DNA of 64,000 nt from a bacterium (GTDB lineage: Bacteria; Deinococcota; Deinococci; Deinococcales; Deinococcaceae): positions 1-64,000 of the forward strand of contig JAJZIR010000014.1 of assembly GCA_021810505.1 (NCBI GenBank). The letters run 5' to 3'. Positions 39,825 to 52,581 of the stretch are shown here, piece by piece. The notes under the pieces were generated by a model that did not search any database, was not told where the DNA came from, and saw only the letters and a list, made by a program, of their open reading frames with translations. Numbering within the stretch: position 1 is the first letter of the stretch; each line of letters begins with the position of its first letter. The position numbers and the translations under genes were made by a program.

Positions 39825-40267
39825 GAGAAACAAGGTCTGAGAAGAGGTTTTTGTCAGAGGATGCATCGGAGATTTGGCGGCTCCGATGTACTTTTTGCAG
39901 CTAACGTACAGCTGCCAGTTCCCGATTGGCAGCAGGTCTCCGGCTTCATGCGGTCGCTCTGCCACACCTGCAGGATCTATGGGAGTGGCTACACGGTCAT
40001 GTCTTCTGTCTCTTAGCAGATTGGGGGCAGGAATGATGTCGGTGCGCCCCACAACCAAAAGTTTCCCTTGATCTAAGTCTCGTATCCATAGTTTTATCAG
40101 CACCTTACTGGAGAAGCCTTTTTTTGGAATAGTCCTAGCACAAATCTGTTACAATCAAGGCGAGCTCGTGCAAACGGGTCACGTAGAATGAAAATTTAAC
40201 TTGAATTAATTTAGTAGGCCGAGACATAGGGTAGGTAAGTGTGCTATTTTTGCCGTGCGCTTGATGT
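39825..40267. other. tRNA-Lys downstream region and CRISPR leader
   Basis: 443 bp without a convincing gene. The left half includes a 7-bp inverted repeat (GCTGCCA/TGGCAGC, 39911-39933). From about 40080 the DNA turns strikingly AT-rich, forming the leader next to the first repeat. Confidence 0.6.
40120..40267 (+). promoter_or_regulatory. CRISPR leader with possible array promoter
   Basis: AT-rich sequence directly before the first repeat, in contrast to the GC-rich surroundings. A weak rightward promoter, GAGACA (40221-40226), 17-nt spacer, TATTTT (40244-40249), would start transcription about 12 nt before the first repeat. A TAGAAT also occurs at 40184-40189. The left boundary is approximate. 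Confidence 0.55.
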
Positions 40268-43200
40268 GCGTTCCCCACGCACGTGGGGATGGACCGAGCC
40301 CCCCGAGGCTCTGGGTAGCCTCGGGGTCGCGTTCCCCACGCACGTGGGGATGGACCGGCGCGGACCTCGGCGAGGCTCATGCCGCCACCGCGTTCCCCAC
40401 GCACGTGGGGATGGACCGTAGCGAGCGGAGGAGACGATCTGGCTGGGGTCGCGTTCCCCACGCACGTGGGGATGGACCGTCAATCTCACCGCCGGCTCCA
40501 TCGCGCCCGGCGCGTTCCCCACGCACGTGGGGATGGACCGTTCACGAAGCTCCATCATTTCCTCCTCATTAGGCGTTCCCCACGCACGTGGGGATGGACC
40601 GCGGGGATAACCCAGGTGCGGGAGGCGGCGTTCGCGTTCCCCACGCACGTGGGGATGGACCGCCGCGTCGGAGAGGGCCCCGAGGCTCTGGAGAGCGTTC
40701 CCCACGCACGTGGGGATGGACCGTCCCCCTCGCTGGCTGGGAGCTCGGACGGGGAGCGTTCCCCACGCACGTGGGGATGGACCGCCTCTCCGTCTCGAGC
40801 CCCTACTCGGCCGAGTGCGTTCCCCACGCACGTGGGGATGGACCGGCAAGGGCGGCACCGACCGGGTGACGAATCTCGCGTTCCCCACGCACGTGGGGAT
40901 GGACCGCTTAATTGTTGCGCCAGCTGGCTCTGATAGCGGCGTTCCCCACGCACGTGGGGATGGACCGTGCTCGCCCGCCCTGGCGAGCTGTTGGCCGGCG
41001 CGTTCCCCACGCACGTGGGGATGGACCGCTGTCCTCCTCCTCGGGATCGAGCGCCACGACGCGTTCCCCACGCACGTGGGGATGGACCGCCCAGTCCAAA
41101 ACCTAGGGTCTCCGCCGCCCAGCGTTCCCCACGCACGTGGGGATGGACCGTAGCCAACCGCCCGGAGATTTGCCGTGCTGGTGCGTTCCCCACGCACGTG
41201 GGGATGGACCGGGCAGCGCCTGGCGGGAGAAGACCCCTATCAAGCGTTCCCCACGCACGTGGGGATGGACCGAGTACGTTGGTATCGACGGATTGAAGGT
41301 TTCCGCGTTCCCCACGCACGTGGGGATGGACCGACTTTGCGATGGAGCTGCCGGCCGCCCAGGAGGCGTTCCCCACGCACGTGGGGATGGACCGACTACG
41401 ATCTGCACTTCTGGTTAACCCGGGTAGCGTTCCCCACGCACGTGGGGATGGACCGGGTTCGCTGGATCTCTGATCCCCGCCGGGGGCGCGTTCCCCACGC
41501 ACGTGGGGATGGACCGGAGGCGGTCCAGAACTGCCCGTTCTGGAAGAAGCGTTCCCCACGCACGTGGGGATGGACCGCGAGCGCTGGAGACGATGCGGCT
41601 GGGGTCGAAGCGTTCCCCACGCACGTGGGGATGGACCGATGCGGAGCGGGGCGGGCCGGAGGAGGAAATCGCGTTCCCCACGCACGTGGGGATGGACCGT
41701 CAACCTCGCCGCAGGGAGGGAGGTTGGCACAGCGTTCCCCACGCACGTGGGGATGGACCGGCTTAATTGTTGCGCCAGCTGGCTCTGATAGCGCGTTCCC
41801 CACGCACGTGGGGATGGACCGCCACTTGGCCTCCAGGGCGGGCCCGTGGCCCTGCGTTCCCCACGCACGTGGGGATGGACCGTAATCTTGGCGGCTACGC
41901 TCAAAGACTACCGGGCGTTCCCCACGCACGTGGGGATGGACCGCCCCCGAGACATCCCAGCCGTACCGGTTGGTGGCGTTCCCCACGCACGTGGGGATGG
42001 ACCGCAACGGAGGAGACCGACACGGCGCGGCTAGTGGCGTTCCCCACGCACGTGGGGATGGACCGCTTACGCTGGGAGCACCGCCAACCCAGGTTCGGCG
42101 TTCCCCACGCACGTGGGGATGGACCGGCGCCGTGCGCCCCATGTCAATAGGCCCACCCGCGTTCCCCACGCACGTGGGGATGGACCGATAGTGGCCTCCG
42201 TCAGCGCCGACATGGTGATGCGTTCCCCACGCACGTGGGGATGGACCGGGGTTAAAGGTGGGGTCGGTGGGGACATAATTGCGTTCCCCACGCACGTGGG
42301 GATGGACCGATTGGCCGGTAGCGCCGTACATATTGATCAGTGCGTTCCCCACGCACGTGGGGATGGACCGTATGCCCAGTCAATCCGAGCTCAAGATGAC
42401 CCGCGTTCCCCACGCACGTGGGGATGGACCGAGGGGCGCATCCAGGGCGCGATCCGGGAGGGCGCGTTCCCCACGCACGTGGGGATGGACCGTCCCTCAC
42501 AGGATCAATCAAACGCGGCCATGCGCGTTCCCCACGCACGTGGGGATGGACCGTCAGCAGCATAGAGCCGTGCGCGCCAGATGTCGCGTTCCCCACGCAC
42601 GTGGGGATGGACCGCGGCGTGGGCCGAGCTGGCCCACCCGATCGACGCGTTCCCCACGCACGTGGGGATGGACCGAAGATCGCGCGGATCAGCGCCGCGC
42701 TCGGGGAGCGTTCCCCACGCACGTGGGGATGGACCGGCGCCCGGGGGCACAGCTCGGTGGCGAGCTCCGCGTTCCCCACGCACGTGGGGATGGACCGGCC
42801 AGCGAGGCGGCGAGAGAGCGGGTGAAAAAGCGTTCCCCACGCACGTGGGGATGGACCGTCCTAGACAGCGAGCCGCTCTATACCGCGGTCGCGTTCCCCA
42901 CGCACGTGGGGATGGACCGCTATCGGTATGTATCGTTCGTTTTCCGCCAGCGCGTTCCCCACGCACGTGGGGATGGACCGATGAGGAAGCCCCTGGCAGC
43001 CCCATCCGGGAGGCGTTCCCCACGCACGTGGGGATGGACCGGTGGGCATTAGCTATGCAAGCTCAGGTTATCGGCGTTCCCCACGCACGTGGGGATGGAC
43101 CGCGGGAGCGAGCGGTTAACGGTTCTCCTATGGGGCGTTCCCCACGCACGTGGGGATGGACCGCCGCCGACATGGAGCCCGACAGCACCCCCAGTGCGTT

Positions 43201-46200
43201 CCCCACGCACGTGGGGATGGACCGCCGTAGATGCCGTCTTTTTCATTTCTTACCTCGCGTTCCCCACGCACGTGGGGATGGACCGCCGGAAGTACTGCGT
43301 GGGCGCACTTACAAGGTGCGTTCCCCACGCACGTGGGGATGGACCGGCCTTGGCGTGACGGCGGTAGACCTTTCGGGCGCGTTCCCCACGCACGTGGGGA
43401 TGGACCGTCTCGGGTGTTCTGCGAGAACTCGACTATCCGGCGTTCCCCACGCACGTGGGGATGGACCGCGTACTCGCGAATCCATGATTTTCTTGATGGC
43501 GCGTTCCCCACGCACGTGGGGATGGACCGTACCACTAGGTCTTACCGCCGGCACCCCTGCTGCGTTCCCCACGCACGTGGGGATGGACCGCAGCAGCCGA
43601 GCCCAGGCATGCCCGAGCGCGCGCGTTCCCCACGCACGTGGGGATGGACCGATCAAGCAAGAAGATGGGCTCGCTGCCCGGCGCGTTCCCCACGCACGTG
43701 GGGATGGACCGAACTATTGATTGATCAATGATTGAGGGTTGATGCGTTCCCCACGCACGTGGGGATGGACCGCCTCCAAGTCGCGCTTACTTCCGCGGAA
43801 GAAGCGTTCCCCACGCACGTGGGGATGGACCGCTGTTGATATGTACCGTCCCTCCCCCGCCCGCGCGTTCCCCACGCACGTGGGGATGGACCGGTCATAC
43901 CCTGCACCGGGAAGTCGGCCAACATGCGTTCCCCACGCACGTGGGGATGGACCGCCCCATGCATGTGCACGGGGCTTCTTAAGGGCGCGTTCCCCACGCA
44001 CGTGGGGATGGACCGGCCGCCCACAATGGCTCTAGCCATACGGCCGGGCGTTCCCCACGCACGTGGGGATGGACCGCGGTGGAACCGGTCGTCGCCACAA
44101 CGGACACAGCGTTCCCCACGCACGTGGGGATGGACCGTCATTATCGCAGATGGGATTCTCATTCCTGGTGCGTTCCCCACGCACGTGGGGATGGACCGCG
44201 AAGCACGCCGGCGGGCGCAGACGCGCCAATGCGTTCCCCACGCACGTGGGGATGGACCGCGCTGGTTGTGATAGCGTCCGCTGTTCTTCAGCGCGTTCCC
44301 CACGCACGTGGGGATGGACCGCCAAGCATCACAGGGACGCAGCAGCAACGTAAGCGTTCCCCACGCACGTGGGGATGGACCGCCCCCCTGGCTGGCCGGC
44401 TCCTGGCCGCTTGAGCGTTCCCCACGCACGTGGGGATGGACCGCGATCCGCCGGATTCAGCGGGCCATGGACCGCGCGTTCCCCACGCACGTGGGGATGG
44501 ACCGGCCCAGGGCGGCATGGAGCTGGAGGGCCAGCTGCGTTCCCCACGCACGTGGGGATGGACCGTGGCGCCTGATCTGATCGACCGGCTGCGGGGAGCG
44601 TTCCCCACGCACGTGGGGATGGACCGGATACCGTTTGTCTCGGAGAGTCACTCATACCGCGTTCCCCACGCACGTGGGGATGGACCGAGGCTTTGGAGTT
44701 CTTGCAGGGGGCTCTGAACGCGTTCCCCACGCACGTGGGGATGGACCGGCTGCTGGCCGCCCCAACGGCTTTAAGAGTCTGCGTTCCCCACGCACGTGGG
44801 GATGGACCGTCGCTGGTTCCCGGTCCCGGCCGCTGGCCATGGCGTTCCCCACGCACGTGGGGATGGACCGGTTAGATCCTGATCCTCAGGGTCCCCGCCC
44901 ACGCGTTCCCCACGCACGTGGGGATGGACCGCAGTCCCTGAAGGCGGTGGATAGGCGGCCGATGCGTTCCCCACGCACGTGGGGATGGACCGAGCGCCAT
45001 GGCGGGGATTACCCGTGAGAGAAAGCGTTCCCCACGCACGTGGGGATGGACCGCAGGCGCGGGCCTCCCCGCCCCGGCCCTGTATGCGTTCCCCACGCAC
45101 GTGGGGATGGACCGATACTCTCATACTCCCACCCGCGGCGCGGTATGCGTTCCCCACGCACGTGGGGATGGACCGAGGCGCGGGCCAAGGGCGCCGAGCT
45201 CTGGGGCGCGTTCCCCACGCACGTGGGGATGGACCGAGGCAGGGCCGAGCGGGGCAGCGGCAGCGAACGCGTTCCCCACGCACGTGGGGATGGACCGGAG
45301 GCGTCGCCATCTGGCCGGGCGACAGCCCCGCGTTCCCCACGCACGTGGGGATGGACCGCTGCCCCTGAGGGGTGGGCCAATAGGCTTGGTGCGTTCCCCA
45401 CGCACGTGGGGATGGACCGCCCAAGAGCGGCGAGACCGATCAGGATCAGGGCGTTCCCCACGCACGTGGGGATGGACCGTCTCATCTAGCCTGGTCGCTG
45501 GCGTCAGAATAGCGTTCCCCACGCACGTGGGGATGGACCGGGCAGGGAGCCCGGCACCCGCCTCCCGGTAGAGCGTTCCCCACGCACGTGGGGATGGACC
45601 GTCTCTTCCGGTCCTGGGGGCTCACCACCTCCGCGTTCCCCACGCACGTGGGGATGGACCGCAAACCGGCCAGACCACGCGGACGCCCTCAGAGCGTTCC
45701 CCACGCACGTGGGGATGGACCGGGTGGTACTGGCTGGCCACCCAACCCAAAAGCGCGTTCCCCACGCACGTGGGGATGGACCGCGGCCTAGGGCAGCTAA
45801 GGGCTATCAATCGGTGCGTTCCCCACGCACGTGGGGATGGACCGTAGGGCACAGCCCGAGCAGCATGACCGAGGTGGCGTTCCCCACGCACGTGGGGATG
45901 GACCGCCGGGGTGACTGGGCGCGCCGTGGCGGTGGATGCGTTCCCCACGCACGTGGGGATGGACCGCTGTTCCTGATGCGCCGCGAGGCTGAGGCCCTGC
46001 GTTCCCCACGCACGTGGGGATGGACCGGTCAGGTAGCCGCTATAGGAAGAGGTGGATGAGCGTTCCCCACGCACGTGGGGATGGACCGCTTGGTACAGAC
46101 CAGCGGGGACGGCCTGCTGCGCGTTCCCCACGCACGTGGGGATGGACCGGCGAAGGTCGTGCCGGCCTCGGCCATGGCCAGGCGTTCCCCACGCACGTGG

Positions 46201-49200
46201 GGATGGACCGCTCACCCCGCCGGCTCGGCCCGGGCGGCTGGTGCGTTCCCCACGCACGTGGGGATGGACCGAAGCATCGTTCATCGACGCGACCTCCTCG
46301 GGAGCGTTCCCCACGCACGTGGGGATGGACCGCTCGCTGGTCTCAGCACCGACCCGCTGCCAGCGCGTTCCCCACGCACGTGGGGATGGACCGAGGAGCG
46401 CATCCAGGGCGCGATCAGGGAGGGGCGTTCCCCACGCACGTGGGGATGGACCGTTACCGGTCAGCTGAGCGGCCGAGAGCTGCTGGCGTTCCCCACGCAC
46501 GTGGGGATGGACCGGAGGTAGCCTCCTCGCTGCTGAGCTCCCAGTGGCGTTCCCCACGCACGTGGGGATGGACCGACCGAGTTCGACCCCAGCCGCATCG
46601 TCTCCTCGCGTTCCCCACGCACGTGGGGATGGACCGGGTGGTACTGGCTGGCCACCCAACCCAAAAGCGCGTTCCCCACGCACGTGGGGATGGACCGACC
46701 CACGCTACCCGCCCGCCCGGGCTGACGTAGCGTTCCCCACGCACGTGGGGATGGACCGAGCGCGGGATTAGCCGCGCTGGAGGGCTCCCAGCGTTCCCCA
46801 CGCACGTGGGGATGGACCTGAGCGCCGTGAGGCCGCTGGGCAGCGGAGTGGGCGTTCCCCACGCACGTGGGGATGGACCGATGGGGATCTCGTAGCGGGC
46901 CACCTTGCGCCCGCGTTCCCCACGCACGTGGGGATGGACCGGCCACGGCCCGGCCCTGGAGGCTCGCTGGATCGCGTTCCCCACGCACGTGGGGATGGAC
47001 CGAAGCGGGCGGAGGAGACGATCTTGCTGGGGTCGCGTTCCCCACGCACGTGGGGATGGACCGCTTATCGCCGGAATTGTTCGGCTTCCACGGCCGCGTT
47101 CCCCACGCACGTGGGGATGGACCGTTTCCGACCGACGGGGCGGTACTAGACCTACAGCGTTCCCCACGCACGTGGGGATGGACCGCTGAGCGCCCTGGCG
47201 GTGCTTACTCCCGGGTCGCGTTCCCCACGCACGTGGGGATGGACCGATTTATGAGCTTCGCGCGGACTCGGTCAACGTGCGTTCCCCACGCACGTGGGGA
47301 TGGACCGGCAGCCCCAGCTCCTCTAGGGCGGCGCTGACGGCGTTCCCCACGCACGTGGGGATGGACCGGTCCAAGCTGTCTTGCCACAGTACCATGAGGC
47401 GCGTTCCCCACGCACGTGGGGATGGACCGCTTGGGCGGAGCGGCAGCCTAAGCCCCACCTAGCGTTCCCCACGCACGTGGGGATGGACCGTAGGCGGTTG
47501 TGAGCGGCGAGCGTGTAAGGGGCGTTCCCCACGCACGTGGGGATGGACCGTCCCTCGAGGACATGCTGCGCAAGGTGATCGCGCGTTCCCCACGCACGTG
47601 GGGATGGACCGGTAGCGCCCCACAGACATATACGGACAGGGATGCGTTCCCCACGCACGTGGGGATGGACCGTAGCACCGCACCGCACCGCGACACCGCG
47701 ACACGCGTTCCCCACGCACGTGGGGATGGACCGTTCTTCTTCGGGGAATTCTTACAATCCTACTAGCGTTCCCCACGCACGTGGGGATGGACCGGGCAGC
47801 CGCAGCTGCCTGCCTGGCCAGTTTTGGCGTTCCCCACGCACGTGGGGATGGACCGAACCTGGATAATCAGGGACAACTCTTAAAGAGCGTTCCCCACGCA
47901 CGTGGGGATGGACCGGGGACACCCTGACCGTCACTTTCCCGAATCAGGCGTTCCCCACGCACGTGGGGATGGACCGTCAGAGTCAAGGAACAAGTACCAT
48001 CCGACGTCGCGTTCCCCACGCACGTGGGGATGGACCGAAGCGGTACATAATCGAAATGAGGTTCGTGCCGCGTTCCCCACGCACGTGGGGATGGACCGTC
48101 AGAATAGGCCGGGCTCCGGCGATTCTGCACGCGTTCCCCACGCACGTGGGGATGGACCGGGTGGCGGGCTTATGGTAAACGCACAAGCGCAGCGTTCCCC
48201 ACGCACGTGGGGATGGACCTACCGGTCTCCATGTCAGCCCTCCCTCCTTCTCGCGTTCCCCACGCACGTGGGGATGGACCGCCGAGGCCCTCAGCTGGAT
48301 CCAGCTACTCCCGGCGTTCCCCACGCACGTGGGGATGGACCGGTCCAGGTCGCGCTCGAGCAGCGCAGCCCGGAGCGTTCCCCACGCACGTGGGGATGGA
48401 CCGGCGTTGCCGCCATACCGAGCCAACGGGCTCGAGCGTTCCCCACGCACGTGGGGATGGACCGCCTGGTGGAAGAAAGGGCAGCCGCAGGTGGCCGCGT
48501 TCCCCACGCACGTGGGGATGGACCGACGGGGCCTCGGCGGAGACCCCTGGCACTCTAGCGTTCCCCACGCACGTGGGGATGGACCGATTAACCAGTACAT
48601 TGTCTCGCTTGAGTTCAAGCGTTCCCCACGCACGTGGGGATGGACCGTACCGGGCCTGGGAGGTTGCCGAAGACGACGGGCGTTCCCCACGCACGTGGGG
48701 ATGGACCGCTCACCACGCGCATACGGGAACTCCTGGGTGAGCGTTCCCCACGCACGTGGGGATGGACCGCTGCGCACGATTCGCGCGAGCATCGAGCTGA
48801 TGCGTTCCCCACGCACGTGGGGATGGACCGTGTCGGGGTCGCCTCCAGGGTCGACCGGAGGTGCGTTCCCCACGCACGTGGGGATGGACCGTGTCGGGGT
48901 CGCCTCCAGGGTCGACCGGAGGTGCGTTCCCCACGCACGTGGGGATGGACCGATTCCGCTGCTGTCTTCGGTAAAATCGGCTTCGCGTTCCCCACGCACG
49001 TGGGGATGGACCGGCCAGGGCATGGGGAGCGCAGTCGGCGTCCTCGCGTTCCCCACGCACGTGGGGATGGACCGATGGATTCCGAAGAAAATAGAGATTG
49101 GGACAAGCGTTCCCCACGCACGTGGGGATGGACCGACAACTGGAGTGACTAATCCTCCAGATTTAGCGCGTTCCCCACGCACGTGGGGATGGACCGCTCA

Positions 49201-52200
49201 CCGTCCAATCATGAGGATCCCACCGAGGGCGTTCCCCACGCACGTGGGGATGGACCGCAGTCTCGCCGCGGCAGAGAGCCCGCAGCAATGCGTTCCCCAC
49301 GCACGTGGGGATGGACCGGCCCGGCGGCTGGTGAAGCCGGCCTGGTACATGCGTTCCCCACGCACGTGGGGATGGACCTGAGGAAGCGCGCGCTCAGGAG
49401 TATTTAGCCGAGCGTTCCCCACGCACGTGGGGATGGACCGCGTACAGGATGTTCAGCGAATCAACGTAGGTCGCGTTCCCCACGCACGTGGGGATGGACC
49501 GAGGTGGTCAGCGTATAGATCTGAGCGGTGGTGGCGTTCCCCACGCACGTGGGGATGGACCGTAGACAGGGTGTAATAGGACTGCTGGGTAAGGGCGTTC
49601 CCCACGCACGTGGGGATGGACCGAGATGGGAAGATGGCGTACTCCCCAGACGCCGGCGTTCCCCACGCACGTGGGGATGGACCGAGATATCTGTATTGTC
49701 CACTAAACCAGCTTAAGCGTTCCCCACGCACGTGGGGATGGACCGAGACCAAGCCGTCTACCACCTCGAAATCGGTAGCGTTCCCCACGCACGTGGGGAT
49801 GGACCGAAGTGTGCTTCGCGGCCCGGGAACGGGCCAAAGCGTTCCCCACGCACGTGGGGATGGACCGCAGGCGTGGGCGATCTGGGTGGCGCAGACCCGC
49901 GTTCCCCACGCACGTGGGGATGGACCGTTGGCCTTGCTGAGCAGGATCACCCGGCGGTGGCGTTCCCCACGCACGTGGGGATGGACCGTCATAGATGATG
50001 TCTTCCGGGATGCCGTTGATGCGTTCCCCACGCACGTGGGGATGGACCGCCTGCGGATCGCTCTGGAAGAGCGACTCCAGCGCGTTCCCCACGCACGTGG
50101 GGATGGACCGCCAGCTCAAGGTAGCTGGCCGGGGCGGGGATGGCGTTCCCCACGCACGTGGGGATGGACCGGGTTGGGTAATTACCGACGGTCGTACGCA
50201 TACGCGTTCCCCACGCACGTGGGGATGGACCGGTCTGGCCACCTGGCCGGTCGGTACCCACCGGGCGTTCCCCACGCACGTGGGGATGGACCGCAGGGGC
50301 ATGGGGCGGGCGCCTCCCAGGGCCCGCGTTCCCCACGCACGTGGGGATGGACCGCTGATCTGCCTGGTTCTGATCGGCCTGACCGCGCGTTCCCCACGCA
50401 CGTGGGGATGGACCGCGATTGAAAAATTGCCGCGCATAGCCCCATTCGCGTTCCCCACGCACGTGGGGATGGACCGTCCCCTACTGTACGGTCAGTAGGG
50501 GACTTGGGGCGTTCCCCACGCACGTGGGGATGGACCGAGAGCGGGGCATCTTCTCGCGCTTGGCTTCGGGCGTTCCCCACGCACGTGGGGATGGACCGGT
50601 TACAACCCGATCACCCTCGGAAACTACAACGCGTTCCCCACGCACGTGGGGATGGACCGTCCGCTCAATCATCCTCCTTATCGCCGTTGTGGCGTTCCCC
50701 ACGCACGTGGGGATGGACCGTCTTTACGGCTTCCCTCCAATACCTCCGTGATGCGTTCCCCACGCACGTGGGGATGGACCGACCAAGCGGTATATCGTCA
50801 CCAGCAGGTTTGCGCGTTCCCCACGCACGTGGGGATGGACCGCATTGCAGGCGATTCTATATTCGGGCATGTCAGCGTTCCCCACGCACGTGGGGATGGA
50901 CCGGGAAGGCAGAAATGACCAAGACCAAGCGCTATGCGTTCCCCACGCACGTGGGGATGGACCGAACTCACCGGGTTTGCGGAGCCGCGCATTGATGCGT
51001 TCCCCACGCACGTGGGGATGGACCGGTCACGTCTTGGGCACGCTATGTGCCCATGCCGCGTTCCCCACGCACGTGGGGATGGACCCCGACATAGCGCTGA
51101 AGCTCGTGCCGGTAGACCTCGCGTTCCCCACGCACGTGGGGATGGACCGCCTCTGGTTATGGAGTTGGACGCCCCCTATGCGCGTTCCCCACGCACGTGG
51201 GGATGGACCCAGCTATCCGTCCGATGGGGAGGAACTCATGAGCGTTCCCCACGCACGTGGGGATGGACCGGTAGCGCCCCACAGACGTATACGGACATGG
51301 GTGCGTTCCCCACGCACGTGGGGATGGACCTTCAACATGAACGGCGACCCCGCGGCGGTGATCGCGTTCCCCACGCACGTGGGGATGGACCGGGAGGGTT
51401 TCCAGTCCTGAGTACTCAGGCAAGGCGTTCCCCACGCACGTGGGGATGGACCGACGCGTAAGCTGCTCGACCGGCAGTTGAAGCGGCGTTCCCCACGCAC
51501 GTGGGGATGGACCGACAGCTTGGGTGAGCTGCGCATCAGCGCCCGAGCGTTCCCCACGCACGTGGGGATGGACCGCTCTCTGGCCCTGGCCAGGCTGTCG
51601 CGACAACGCGTTCCCCACGCACGTGGGGATGGACCGGCCTGAGGGTTGGCCCGGAGGTCCGAGAGGCGGCGTTCCCCACGCACGTGGGGATGGACCGGGA
51701 ACCTAGGGGATATCTGGCTAGATGGGCTAGCGTTCCCCACGCACGTGGGGATGGACCGTCTGCGGCATTTTTAGGCTCTCCAGAGAAGCCGCGTTCCCCA
51801 CGCACGTGGGGATGGACCGTGAGCCAAACGCCGCGTGCCATAGCCCAATTCGCGTTCCCCACGCACGTGGGGATGGACCGGCGACGCTATCGATCACTAC
51901 CAAGCTAACGCCGCGTTCCCCACGCACGTGGGGATGGACCGGCCAGATCCAGCGCGTCGGAGGCGGCCTGGATGCGTTCCCCACGCACGTGGGGATGGAC
52001 CGTCTTCACGGCTTCCCTCCAGTACCTCCGTGATGCGTTCCCCACGCACGTGGGGATGGACCGACCGCCCGGAGCTTCCCGGGGAGGTCCTTCAGGCGTT
52101 CCCCACGCACGTGGGGATGGACCGATAGCCCTCCCCATTTTCTATACGCCAGTGGGCGTTCCCCACGCACGTGGGGATGGACCGACCGCCCGGAGCTTCC

Positions 52201-52489
52201 CGGGGAGGTCCTTCAGGCGTTCCCCACGCACGTGGGGATGGACCGTACGCATAAACCCTGGGACGGTAATCTCCCTCGCGTTCCCCACGCACGTGGGGAT
52301 GGACCGTACGCATAAACCCTGGGACGGTAATCTCCCTCGCGTTCCCCACGCACGTGGGGATGGACCGCGTCCGGCGCCTTGGATTGGCAAGAAGGACGCG
52401 CGTTCCCCACGCACGTGGGGATGGACCGGAGAGAGGCTGGGCTGGGCTAATAGAGCTCGGGCGTTCCCCACGCACGTGGTGATAAGCGG
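40268..52489 (+). CRISPR. Type I-E CRISPR array, 201 repeats and 200 spacers (manual count)
   Basis: A 29-nt repeat beginning GCGTTCCCCACGCACGTG and ending GGGATGGACCG, with stem CCCCACG/CGTGGGG around CA, recurs every 61 nt. I tracked repeat starts from 40268 to 52461. Spacers are 32 nt, except ten of 31, one of 33 (44260-44292) and one of 34 (51087-51120). The repeat resembles the E. coli I-E repeat in stem and handle. Orientation is left to right: the first repeats are perfect and the last (52461-52489) is decayed from position 20 on. Six repeats differ only in their last base (T at 46819, 48220, 49379 and 51331; C at 51086 and 51210). Confidence 0.98.
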
Positions 52490-52543
52490 GCTTAGAAAAG
52501 AGTTCCCAAACCCAGCTTTGGAAAATCTGGTAGGTATTGAAGT

Positions 52544-52581
52544 GGACCCGGGGTAGCTCAGAAAACACCTCGCCCGGGTCC
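52544..52581. terminator. Inverted repeat between array end and cas2
   Basis: GGACCCGGG (52544-52552) pairs with CCCGGGTCC (52573-52581) across a 20-nt loop; its last base is the end of the cas2 stop codon. It may terminate the two converging transcripts. Confidence 0.45.

Noticed and set aside
39810-40103. 97-codon minus-strand frame overlapping tRNA-Lys
   Set aside because: Runs into the tRNA, has no ribosome site and no recognisable domain.
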